Of a DNA stretch of 64,000 nt, positions 10,590 through 22,240 are shown piece by piece; the stretch's first letter is position 1; each line of letters opens with the position of its first letter. A program made the translations under genes and the position numbers. This DNA comes from Melitaea cinxia. Taxonomy: Eukaryota > Arthropoda > Insecta > Lepidoptera > Nymphalidae. The stretch is taken from contig NC_059413.1 of the NCBI RefSeq assembly GCF_905220565.1, forward strand, positions 13,803,501 through 13,867,500, given 5' to 3'. The notes under the pieces were generated by a model that was not told the origin of the DNA, did not search any database, and was given only the letters and a program-made list of their open reading frames with translations.

Positions 10590-10890
10590 AAATAAAATTA
10601 GATTGGCTGTTTGTAATATTAAAATAACCGATTTTTACTAAATGCATATGGATGTATACACGGTATATATACCAAAATTATTTTTTTTTACAATTCCTGT
10701 TTGTCAGTCTGTCTGTCTGCTTGTTCCGCTAATCTCTGAAACGGCTGGGCCGATATTGATGTGACTTTCACTGGTAGACCGCTGAGGTAATAAGGAGTAA
10801 CTTAGGCTACTTTTATTTTGGAAATTTATTAATTTTGTAACTTTTTTTAAACCAAGCGGACGATGTCGTGGGCACAGCTAGTATACAATA
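10590..10890 (-). repeat. GTGGGCACAGCTAGTA repeat, minus orientation
   Basis: Contains gctaatctctgaaacggctg, gccgatattgatgtgacttt and the end gatgtcgtgggcacagctag. Copies at 50035..50335 (same orientation) and in the hAT (opposite). Confidence 0.65.
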
Positions 10891-12106
10891 TAATACACAT
10901 TAAAAACGACTTATTATTCTTTTAAATGGACACAGAATATCTTTTCTATTTAGTTACAATGTCTAAATAAAGATAAGAGTACGGAAAAATGGGATAGTAA
11001 AATCGGAACGAGCCATGGTGTTACGGTCTTCAATGCATTAGTAATGAGAGGCACGTACTTGTATCACGCGACCAGAAGGTTCCACGTAACTTTAGATGGC
11101 TCATTTGGTTACTTTGTTTTCTTTTATTATTTCACTGCTATATGACGCTATTTGATACGGAGAATGTATTATTTTTAACTACATATTCACTGCCGTTCTT
11201 ATGTAGAAAGTAATAATCGTTTATACTGCGATTGTGAAGTTTTGACGCTATAACATTTCTTTTATGATTGGAATTGTAAAATAATAAAAACCTACTTTAT
11301 TAAACGTGCATTAATATTATAATACCATTTATTTGATTGTAACAAATCTATGGTTTAGAATTCAATCTTCTTAGATATCGATATGTATATTTTATTGCCT
11401 TATAACTTTGTACGTTAAATTAGATCTCAAAATAATATATTTATGCATACTTTTTAGTGTACATACTTTCTAGAGTATTATTTTTCTAGTAGTTTTTAGA
11501 CCAGAATATTCATTAAAATCATCGACACCAGTGGCGCCAATGCTATGGGGCGCCATGGGATCGTTTACGCATACGACCATGCTATTCGAAATAGGTACAT
11601 AATTATATATACCTTTATCATTTTCACTTTTTACTACTTATACAATTAATAAGGCTCTGAGGATATGGGCGACCTCGTAGATTACAATTAGACAATCGTC
11701 AATTATTAGATGTTACAATTTATAGCAGTTGAGTATCAGCTACAAAAATAAATCAATTGAAAACTTTTACAAAAGTATCAGAAATTGAGTTAATCTCGTA
11801 GCGTAAAGTAATAATTTGTAACCTTAAAAAAACAATGATCAAGATGAAACAATTGCGCTATATCTGAAAAGCTACGAAACACACGTTGCCATCGTTTTAG
11901 ATGGGGTTGAATCGATACCGCGTACTAAGTATAATATTGTATCTACTATGTGTGTGCAGTTTGAGGAGTGACCAGGTGTGGGTAATTGCTATAACCGCAG
12001 TAATAATAGATATCAAGCAAATACAAATACATTTCACCTTGTTACTGTATGTTTATAACTAAAACTATTGTTTCGATATAGCTATAAAAGTAATTAATAT
12101 CGTAAA
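10891..12106. other. no feature seen
   Basis: AT-rich intronic DNA; a small ggcgcc-containing patch near 11530..11570 has no identified role. Confidence 0.45.
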
Positions 12107-12302
12107 ATATCTATACTAGTATTATAAAACTGAAGAGTTTGTTTGTTTGCTTAAATGCGCTAATCTCAGGAACTACTGGTCCGATTCGAAAAATTCTCTC
12201 AGTGTTAGATAGCCCATTTATCGAAGAAGGCTATATAATATATTAGTACCTCTTTTTTCTTAAATTAACGTGGATGAAACCGCAGGACACGTCTAGTTTT
12301 TA
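12107..12302 (+). repeat. dispersed repeat (AACTGAAGAGTTTG...GGACACGTCTAG)
   Basis: gaagagtttgtttgtttgct, ggaactactggtccgattcg, agcccatttatcgaagaagg. A complementary relative is at 57400..57560. Confidence 0.55.
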
Positions 12303-12427
12303 ATAAAATTGTATAATATATTTTAAGAAAATTCCATTGTAAAGAAAAGAAAAAAAAAACATCTTGATTACTGACACTTGCTAAAATAAGATGTTTCTTA
12401 CAGCATTTACATCCCCGTGCCTCCAGT

Positions 12428-12543
12428 CATCATCATCATCACTACAGCCTATACAGTCCACTGCTGGACATAGGCCTCCACAAGTTTACGCCAAAAATAA
12501 CGTGAACTCATGTTTTGCCCATAGTCACCACGCTGGGCAGGCG
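12428..12543 (-). mobile_element. 5'-truncated ATG-tailed SINE-like element with duplication
   Basis: Only the 3' 116 bp are present, with a clean (GAT)n tail. The 9-bp duplication gcctccagt flanks it at 12419..12427 and 12544..12552. This is a textbook 5'-truncated retrotransposition product. Confidence 0.88.
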
Positions 12544-12559
12544 GCCTCCAGTAATAGTT

Positions 12560-13090
12560 ACTATCGTATAGTTTAATACGATTTTGTATGCATATAACTT
12601 TAATCCTTTGATTTGAGAGTGTAGTTTAGTTGTATTCAGACAATATTATAACTTGGATGCTAGAATTAGCCAACGGGAGTTTTATAATGACATGAGTGGA
12701 ATAGAAATACATTGAACGTTTTTAACTCAATAATTTATTTCAACTCAATGTTTAAGTCATGTTATTGTAATTTTAAAAATTGTAATATTTCAATCACAAT
12801 TTTAAAATAGTTTGTACTTAAAGTACGCAAATATATACAACATACAATTATATTATACATATTTACAATTCACAACTTAAGAACTAAATATTTACAGATA
12901 GTTTTGGTATAAATCATGTTCGCGTGGAATTGTGCCAAGAATGCTGGCAGCATTTTCCCGTTGAATGTCCCCAATTATATTATACTTTATCATTTTAATA
13001 TTATTTTTATGAGCGAGTTTTTTTTAAACAACTAGTTACGGAAACATACAATAAATGCATAAGGTATTTTTAATTTGCCTAACTTTTTAT
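12560..13090. other. no feature seen
   Basis: AT-rich intronic DNA. Confidence 0.45.
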
Positions 13091-13094
13091 ATAT

Positions 13095-13231
13095 CTTGAC
13101 ATCGATCCACCACTTCAGCCACAAGTTCACGGCAAAAATGGCGTGAACTGATGTGTTGCCCATAATCACCACGCTGGGCATCGGGTTGGCGACCGCAGGC
13201 TTTGTCGCACCGAAGACGCTACTGCCCGTCT
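13095..13231 (-). repeat. internal fragment of the ATG-tailed family
   Basis: It covers aagttcacggcaaaaatggc through accgaagacgctactgcc, diverged and lacking both ends. Confidence 0.75.
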
Positions 13232-13512
13232 TAACATCGATTATCACCATACAAATAAGAAGGACAAGACTTACATAGACAGCATAACTACATGAGTAAC
13301 ACTTCAATAATTTGCCGGTTATAAATAAACGGCAAGGAAAGCGCTGCCGGAAACGGATATATTTAGAATTGTCTCGATGTTTGATCTTTACGAGCTTAAA
13401 CTGACCTAATGTAACTTTAATTGGGGGTAAGTATATTTAAAAATAAATCACCGAAATTTATGAACGTCACTAACTTCTGAACAACTGCATTGAATTAAAT
13501 AAGTCTATTTTT

Positions 13513-13550
13513 AACCGACTTCCAAAAAAGGAGGAGGTTCTCAATTCGAC

Positions 13551-13591
<41 letters not shown>

Positions 13592-14112
13592 ATGTTACCT
13601 CAGAACTTTTGACCGGGTTGACCGATTTCAACAAATTTTGTTTTAATCGAAAGGTGGTGTGTGCCAATTGGTCCCATTTAAATTTATTTGAGATCTAACC
13701 ACTACTTTTCGAGTTATATCTAATAATCCGTTTTTACTTGACGCTTTTTTCGTCGACCTACGTTGTATTATACCGCATAACTTTCTACTGGATGTACCGA
13801 TTTTGATAATTCTTCTTTTGTTGGAAAGGGGATATCCCTAGTTTTGTACCGTGATAAGGAAACCAGGATCTGATGATGGGATCCCAGAGAAATCGAGGGA
13901 AACTCTCAAAAAGCCGTAATAACTTTTTACTGGGTGTACCGATTATGATGATTTTTAATTTAATCGAAAGCTGATGTTTATCATATGGTCACATATAAAT
14001 TTTATCGAGATCTGATAACTACTTTTTGAGTTATCTTTGATAACGCGTAGTTGCTTGACTATTTTTTCGTCGATCTACGTTGTATTACTTGTCGATGTAA
14101 TTGAAGTCGGTT
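13513..14112 (+). mobile_element. AACCGACTTC-ended repeat, near full length (600 bp)
   Basis: The ends are the inverted pair AACCGACTTC (13513..13522) and GAAGTCGGTT (14103..14112). Inside are tandem-like blocks (acttttcgagttatatctaa, actttttgagttatctttga) and a T33 run at 13555..13587. It behaves as a non-autonomous repeat; its class is unknown to me. Confidence 0.7.
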
Positions 14113-14319
14113 TTTTTTCGTTTGCGAGCAAACACAATTATTGTTTTAATTATTGTCAAGATCTTTTTAAAGAGTTAAAACAGAAAAAAATGGCGGTAGG
14201 TATGAAACTCGCTGAGTCAGCTAGTAAAATATATGTATAATAACATTCTTTTCACTTTTAGCGATAGCCTTTTGTAACATTTTTCTCTTAGGCACTATTT
14301 TTTAGTTTTTGGGTAATCA

Positions 14320-14384
14320 CGCTTCAGTCTGTAATATCCCACTGCTGGGCATAGACCACACCACCACGCTGCTCCAATGCGGAC
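14320..14384 (-). repeat. 3' fragment of the tRNA-derived SINE family
   Basis: Complement of the SINE tail: gcttcagtctgtaatatccc followed by actgctgggcatag and ccaccacgctgctcc. Confidence 0.7.
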
Positions 14385-14389
14385 TTGCT

Positions 14390-15210
14390 TTGATTATATG
14401 TCAATTCTCTCTTCTATATATCTGTAATATTTTATTTTAACAAAAATTAAGGCTAATCTTTTTATCATTAATCTTTTTTTAATTTTTCATTGGTATATTA
14501 AGATATAAAAAATTACATATGTGTAATAAGACAAAATCGACTAAAAATATAAATTGAATACTTGAATAGTTTATTTTTGTATTGTTCCATTAGAACATAT
14601 GTGTTCAATGTCCCTCCATTAGATAAAGCCTTTACATATAATAAGAATAATAATTACAGTTTTATCAAATACGTTGCCTTTCTGTGGTATGGACAATATG
14701 CTTGTTAAGTACAACATTACTTAATTCCTGCTTCCTGCCAATCTCTATTAACCCCGATATCAGCATTAATAAAATTAAATCGTGTCCGTATTCGTCGATT
14801 ATTATGGCCACCCTAAAATATTTCTGTATACAGTAATTAGAACATCATAAAAATACCAAATTACTGAACATAAATCCATTTTAACTATCGTAACATAAAT
14901 AACATTTTATGTAAGCTGTAAATATAGCTCCGACGGTTGATTGCGATCATATTTTACAGCCAGCGAATAACTCTTGAGAGCGTCTACACTATTTTTTTTA
15001 AATGAAAAATGTTCTGTACTGAAACTAGAACATTTTGCGTGAAATATAATATCTTTGTGATCGCTGGATGGCGGGTGAGTTGCGAAATCGGGCTTTTAGC
15101 TGATTACTCTCGTATTGTTAGCGGTCTGATGAGAGTGTTTCTACAGTTTAAAAGCTATTGCATCATATATTTTTATTATAATAATATTTCTATATGTTTA
15201 TATATTATAT
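14390..15210. other. no feature seen
   Basis: AT-rich intronic DNA. The 100-codon frame at 15009..15311 overlaps a SINE and has no domain. Confidence 0.45.
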
Positions 15211-15213
15211 ATA

Positions 15214-15327
15214 GCGTGGTGACTATGGGCAAAACACATGACTTCACGCCATTTTTGGCGCGGATTTGTGGAGGCCTATGTCCAGCAGTGGACTGTATTA
15301 GGCTGAAATGATGATGATGATGATGAT
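15214..15327 (+). mobile_element. 5'-truncated ATG-tailed SINE-like element
   Basis: It begins gcgtggtgactatgggcaaa and ends in five to six ATG repeats. tatatat-type sequence on both sides is a likely target duplication. Confidence 0.8.
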
Positions 15328-15329
15328 TA

Positions 15330-16485
15330 TATATGCAAACGACAATATTATTACTGTTTATTGTTATATATTCAATTCATATTGGAAATATTTTGACGTG
15401 AGAACGTAATATGAACGCCGGCTGCATGCACGAAAAAGTATGACTCATTGTCCCGTTACGCTCATTGTACGCTTGCACCGCATCTATGTCTCTTGCACTC
15501 GATTGGCCTACGGTTCCGAGGAGATGTTTTGTTGTCACGTTATACTATCGTTCGTATACCAACTTTACAGATAATCAATTTTTTTTAATATATTCATAAA
15601 AAGGAAAAAAAAAAAAAATAGTTATTTGCCTGTGGTTATTTTTGACAAATGTACTGGTGGCTGTTGACGTCTTACGCTACTCTGCTTTTTATCCTTTTGT
15701 ACCTATTATCCATATACTTTCATATTGTTGTTATTATTATAGATTTGAATCCGTTAACGAATAACTTATCGGAAATATTTAACTGCTTTTCACAGGCCAT
15801 AGCTGTGCAAAGCAGTTAAATATAGGCTATTTGAATATTCGATTACATATTTCGAATATGATCCGAAATTATAAATTCCTATAAAGATACACATTATTTT
15901 TCATTAAATATTATTACGACTTTAATACATTGATAACATTTAATTTATAAAGATCACGTCCTTTATACAGCTGCTAAGAGAATGATGAAACAATCTTAAT
16001 TAAAAAATAGGAGAATGTTTTAATTAATCATTAATATGAAAAAAATTAATTTATCGATACTTGGAAGACAATATAACCTTTGTTTTTTAATTTTTTGGGA
16101 GGATTTTATTACATAGAAAAATAGGGCATTGTTTCTACATTTTAAATACTAATTAGATTAAATGTCATAATCATTTCTAAGTTATTTATACTAAGTTAAT
16201 AAAAGTATTAATTAAGGCCTAAAATATAATATAAGATCTTTCGTTTTGCGTAGATAAAGCAACTGACAGACATCAAAAGCCATACCGCACTCATTTATAT
16301 ACCTGTGCCGTAGCGTTTGTCTGTTCTTGAAATTATCTAAAAGCCTCTAGTCCCAACAAAATTACAATAAATTAGGAAAAAATTGCGAGAAAGTAAGTGC
16401 AGTGTGGCTGTTCAAATTTTTTTTGACTGCCTACCCTGTCTAAAAACTTTATGCACGCCACTGTACCTGTGCCACTTATATTTAC
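15330..16485. other. mostly unique AT-rich DNA
   Basis: Contains the stem-loop at 15775..15823. The stretch 15395..15560 is less AT-rich and could be an unrecognised repeat. Confidence 0.4.
15775..15823. repeat. 21-bp stem-loop with one mismatch
   Basis: atatttaactgcttttcacag (15775..15795) pairs with 15803..15823 around a 7-base loop. Too short-looped for a confident microRNA precursor. Confidence 0.6.
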
Positions 16486-16690
16486 TCCCCACCGTGCCTC
16501 GGAGAGCACGTTAAGATCTCTGCTGTTATCATAGTTCATCAATCATTAGTGATTTCGGTTGTTATCATACATAACCGATAGCGATCGTTACTCATAGTAG
16601 GGAATATATCAGCGTGGTGGATTAAGCTCCGATTCTTTTTTGCGTGAGAAAAAGGTCTATGGCCAGCAGTGAGATGTTATACGTTGAATC
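16486..16690 (+). repeat. 3' half of the tRNA-derived SINE family, diverged
   Basis: It starts ccccaccgtgcctcggagag and runs through gatagcgatcgttactcata to the cagcagtgagatgttat tail. It carries a small internal insertion around 16520..16560. Confidence 0.75.
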
Positions 16691-17162
16691 GCATTAGCAA
16701 ACTTAAAATTTTTCTAAATTATTTTTTTAATTTTTACATTACGATAGCGTGTATCACATGCTTCCGCTCCGCTTGTAATACCCACCTCATTTCCGTGAAG
16801 AGAAAGTACGGCGCCAGACAAAACCCGCGCGAGGGGTGTCTTGAGGGGTGAATGGTTATATAAAAAATTCACTTCGCTAATTCAAGCAAGTTGAATTTTA
16901 AGCATCCTTCTTATCCGTACCTGTTAAATTGGATGATTTTAACTCTTAAATAAGTTATTTCATCCTTGTAACAAGTCATTTAATTCCTTGGTTATATATG
17001 TTTTAACGACAGCGCTTACGAGTATAATAACAATATCGATATGATTTTAGTTAAATTAAGAAAACTTTATATTACATAATAAAGCTTGATGGAATAGATT
17101 TTATCACGAAAGAATTAAGAAATAATATCGAGAATATTTCTACTTATACAATAACATTGTGA

Positions 17163-17361
17163 CGCGAGAATTTTATATATAAGATAATATAGTTACAATA
17201 CTCCTCCGAAACGGCTGGACCGATTTTTATTCAATTTTGTGTGCATATTGGGTAGGTCTGAGGATCGGCCAACATCTGTTTTTCAAACCCATAAGTTACA
17301 AGGGTATTAAGGGGATTAATAATATATATGGCAAAACAACGTTTGCTGGGTCAGCTGGTAT
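17163..17361 (-). repeat. copy of the CTGACCCAGCAAACG repeat
   Basis: Complement of the 8849 copy: gacgcgagaattttatatat, gcatattgggtaggtctgag, aaacaacgtttgctgggtca. Confidence 0.7.
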
Positions 17362-17925
17362 TTAATAATAATGTTTAAGACGTTTCGTTAAAATATTCCT
17401 TTTAAAGGCTCTTTGAAGTTAGTAGCTATGATCTTTTAATTATGCGATTAATAAAATTACTAATTAATTTTAATAAATTCTTTTAAATATAAAATGTCGT
17501 TGTAATTAAATTTGTATATATACCAAGATATACTTTTAATGTTCAAATCCTTACTACAGTAAACCTTTTGAGAGTTAATATATGTATGTTGTATGTATTT
17601 ATGTAGCATCTATTTACGATCTTCAAGAAGATTAATTTTTATCTTGGTAAATTCGTTTTCATGTTGTTGTAAAAGTGTACTATCAAAGCCTACACGAACG
17701 AAGTACGTCGACAACTTGGAGTTTCTAAACTAGAAGTTATGTAATATACTCTGTCTTATTTTTACCATCTTTAGACCTTTCGATCTGCACATATTGGTTG
17801 GCAATTTTGTCCTGACTACCGTGTAATAAATATATAATAAATAAATATACATACATACGTACATACATACGGAAATAACATATGATAAATAAATGTTTAT
17901 CATTGTGTTTTAGCAACCGAAAAAA

Positions 17926-18208
17926 AACCGACTTCAATTACATCGATAAGTAATACAATGTAAGTAGGCGAAAAAAATTAACAAACGCAGTAATTACCAC
18001 TACGGCTTTCGAAGATTTCCCTCGATTTCTTTAAGATTCCATCATCAGATCTTTGTTTCCTTATCATGGTACCACTCCTGGAATATCTCCTTTCTAATAA
18101 AAAAATAATCAGCAAAATCGGTTCATAAACGACGAAGTTATTTGCGAAAACACATGAAAAATATATACGGTCGAATTGAGAAACCTCCTCCTTTTTTTAA
18201 AGTCGGTT
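17926..18208 (-). mobile_element. AACCGACTTC-ended repeat, internally deleted copy
   Basis: Ends aaccgacttc (17926) and agtcggtt (18201..18208) with the gaaacctcctcctttttt block. About half the interior of the 13.5-kb copy is missing. Confidence 0.7.
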
Positions 18209-18214
18209 AAAAAA

Positions 18215-20934
18215 AATACCTCATTACAAAAGTAATTAACATAATTAAACACATATTAACGCGTTCTGTAAGTTACACGCTTTGGCGTATTTTACAGTAT
18301 AAATCAGATGTGTCAGTATGTAATAAATAATTATGTTATGTACTTACGTAGATTGTTAGTTAAATTTTATACATTTTACATGTATATACTTTCATTTATG
18401 GTATACCAAATTCTACTTGTGATATTAATATTAATGTGGCCCAATATCGCCACTTGTTCTCGCTTCGTGTAATTGCATATAGTTTGGCCGATTGATTGAC
18501 GTATGGTATGGGCTCATTTCGTCACGATTTATACATACTTTGTAATCAATTCACAGAAATATATTATCGAATTGATATATAATATTTTAAACTGAAATAG
18601 GAGACTAGTAAATGAATGATATTATAAAAATTTTGTACTGCAAAATTTCAATGAATTCATCCATGTTTACATTATCATTCTTATACAATGTAGACCAAAA
18701 ACCTATTTAGATAGCGTGGAACAAAATGTGGAAAAGATTGGTATGAGGAGTAAAAGAGGTAAAGCTAAATATAAATGGGGCGGAAGAAACATTCTTGACC
18801 AGGCCAAGGCTCACCCGCGACTGCAACGTTGGCCGTATATCCTGTATGTCAATGTTTAACACTCTTTTTGAATTTTATGGCCAAAGTTATGACCAAGTGC
18901 TAAGTTATAACAGCTCACTTTTTGATAGAACTTGGAATAATATTTGATGTAATATATTTTTTTATGTAGAGAGCTTTAATATATATATTTAACTATGCAC
19001 AAATAAGTGGCTGAATATGTATAGCAGGTGACGTGAAGCGTCAAGTTATCAAGATTAGGAGTCGGACATAAGTGACGATCGTTGTACAGGAAATCGTTTC
19101 CCTTTTATTGTTCCCGTTCCACTTGCATGCTCACCCCAATAAATTACTACCACAACCCTATCTGCGCTTACTGGATTACTGTAAGTCATCTCAAACCCTC
19201 GTTGTTTTGAGTTTCGTATCAATCATTTAGGGAGACATAATTAGGGCTTATTTGCAAATGTTTTGTAGAGTTTTGCACATGTGTTTTAGATTTGTACAAT
19301 AAAATTATTCTATGTTGTTGCCTGATTGAGAACATTATCATCATTGGTGGAGCTCGGCAAATTGTTTAGATTTTCGAATTTAAGCCTTAAATTAAAACTT
19401 TGTTCTCGACGATAATTTTTTACCTTTTGAGTTATTGAATTATTAGTGAATTTTTTAACGATTTTTATTTTAATAAATTTGTCTGAATGTCTAGAAACCC
19501 CTTTAATAAAACTCCACTGTCCGTCCGTCCACTTATCTTTTGTCATAGAATCTCAGGAGTCGTAATAAGTGAACTTGTTAATTTTTTTATGGAACGAGTA
19601 CGAGTTTAGTTTTTTTTAAGTAAGTGCGGAGTTTCTTTCCGGTTCTTCTCTGCTGAATATACAATCGGCGGTAGGTTCTATTTTACCACAAGTAAAATTA
19701 TATTTTTAAAAACCGAAGGTGCTTTTGAAGTCTCTTTGAATAAAGCTATTTTGATTACATTTGATAATTTAACCACAGGTATAAATTTGCTTTTCATAAG
19801 AACAGACAAGCGTGTGTATGTTACATATATGTATATAGTTAGTTATATTTAAAATATATTTGTTGACAGCTTATCTTGATCTTAGAAGCTACACTCGAAC
19901 TTGCTTGATAAATAAAAAAGACAATCATTGATCACATACGAATGATAAAAGACATAATTATCTCACAAAATAAGAATAAAACAAGCACTTAAAAAAGAAA
20001 AATAAAACTTCGAAAGGATATTAGGCTGTTACCGTTTTCGTTTACGTCTTATACCTTTAGATGCACTAACAGCAGAAAATACTTTCTTTAAAGAGGTGAA
20101 CCTCATTTAGCGGGTTCCATTCGAGGTTTAATTATATGGCGCATAAAAAGCATGTTTAGCATGAAAGCGGTGTAAACGAGCTGCCTCAAGAGGTCGAGCC
20201 TGAAGGGTCCTCGTGGAGACGTCAACCTAGCGGGTTTTAAGTATTTTCGCATAAAGCATCGACGGGTGAACTAAATTTTATTCCATAATTTCGTAGTTTT
20301 GTAGCCATTTTGACGGATTTTTCTATTACTTTTATGTTTTTTTGTAACTTTTTCATAGTTTAAATTATTTTGATGGTTATATTAATTTTAATATAGTTTT
20401 ACTTATTTATATATAGATATATATGAATCGTAATCTCTTTTACGTAATTCGCTTGTGACAACCCTCTCATCATATTTGGGTTTATGTTTAACGTTAGAGT
20501 GTATAAATCAGTCATTGTAAGGAATAACCGCGTTTTATATAAAACTAATCTATCTATATAATTTTAACGTGTACATATTGTACCGTTTATTGCCTATTTA
20601 ATATATGTAATGCCTAGAATAAATAAAGGTTTTGTATAAACTACAGAAAAGGGTGAAGTTACATACTTTACCAAAAATAAATATAGACATTTTTCTAATC
20701 CTTAGGTAGGTGTACATATCAACACAATCATAATATGGATACCAAATAAACGTTCGTTTGACCTAGTCATATAAATTATTCGACATGTTTAAACATCGAA
20801 GAAGAATGAGCCATAAAAAGAAAAAGAAAAAAAAAAATCCTGAAGTCATAAACTTATCTACTTGACAGTTTATTTCAATTGTTTTTATTATAGACAGTAA
20901 AAACTCAAATGTAATTACCAAACTAAGCTTTATC
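18215..20934. other. long stretch without recognised gene
   Basis: AT-rich. 18715..18870 (gatagcgtggaacaaaatg, ggccaaggctcacccgcgac) looks like a degraded LINE RT 3' end. 20105..20250 is a GC-richer block of unknown nature. Confidence 0.4.
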
Positions 20935-21100
20935 CCTATTTAATATTATAAATGTGAATGTAAGTTTGTTTGTTACGCTTTCATGCGAAAACTACTTAAC
21001 CGATCGTCATGAAACTTTGTAAACATATTCATGAAAGTATTAGAAGTAACATAGGATCTTTTTATTATCAATGCGATGGAAGTCGCGAGTAAAAGCTAGG
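20935..21100 (+). repeat. dispersed repeat ending GCGAGTAAAAGCTAG
   Basis: ataaatgtgaatgtaagttt, actacttaaccgatcgtcat and gatggaagtcgcgagtaaaa are features of common lepidopteran short repeats. Confidence 0.5.
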
Positions 21101-21409
21101 TTAAAAATAAATATCTTCAACATATTCCAAGAATTTAAATATCTCGTTAAGAAATATGATTTTATTTTTTTAGAGTGCCCCCAAGTCTTTGAAATCTTGT
21201 GGTTCAGTGAACCGAGTGTAGTGGAACAAGACAAGATGTTTTTCAAACAGACGCTGGACCGCATTGAGTACTACTCGTATAATAGGTATAGCAATTATAT
21301 ATATATAATCGTTAGGCCATTGACTTATCACAAAATCTCAAAAACCGCTGGACGCATAATGATCCGCTAAGAACGGATTTTTCGATAGGGTCGGATTAAA
21401 GCGGTCTAA

Positions 21410-21808
21410 GGGCTCTTACAAGTTTGTATGATAGTCCTTCATTTTTTATGTTACAAGCTTTGAAATTTGGCAGGAAGTTAGTTAATAGTTAGTAAACGTT
21501 CGTTAAGAACGGAGTTTGTGACAGGACTGGATTAAGGTGGTCTAAGAAGTTAAGTTATTTGAATCGAACGTTTTGATGTACAAGGCAGAGTTAGGGTAAG
21601 CGATCGTGTGGAAGAGTACTCACGCGATGGACAAACCAGATCAAATCTGCTGTAGGGGTTCCATTTTATATAGTATACCAGGTCGAGATGGCAAGACATT
21701 GTGAGGCGAGTGACATCTGGTCGCCACTTGTAACGACCACAACCATTCTGACAAGAACGCGCCGACCAAAAAGAAAGGATTGACATATGCATTTCAGTGT
21801 AAGAGCCC
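21410..21808. repeat. possible MITE with GGGCTCTTACA ends
   Basis: gggctcttaca (21410) and its complement tgtaagagccc (ending 21808) form an inverted pair beside TAA/TTA. A 44-bp imperfect direct repeat (taagaacgga...gcggtctaag at 21366 and 21503) overlaps its left end, so boundaries are unsure. Confidence 0.35.
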
Positions 21809-22240
21809 TTACAAAGATAAAGAAATTTAAAAAAAAAAATAGGAGGAAACTTAGTTTTGTTGTTTATTGAAATATAAGGTATTTACTATAGAATAATAGT
21901 CATTATAACGTCATTTAAAACACACACACATATTCATATTCATCTTTCTTCTTCTTCTTCTTGATTAATGGCTTTCAATAGTGCCAAATGAGCACAGATG
22001 ATTTCGCCAATGTCACGTAGAATGGAGAATACACGAAGGAGATTGATCGGTGCGGTCGATGTTACAACCTTCGTTAGTTTATTTTAAAAGTATATTGAAA
22101 ATAGTAGTAGTTAGTATGACATAAAATATCTCTTCACCTAGAACAACACAAACATTAAAGTTAGTAAGGTATATTATATTATAGTACTATGTTATGCTAG
22201 GACATTAACAAATATATAATTACACACACCTAATAAATAT

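Noticed and set aside
21071..21370. 99-codon plus-strand ORF
   Set aside because: Starts in a dispersed repeat end and has no recognisable domain or splice support.
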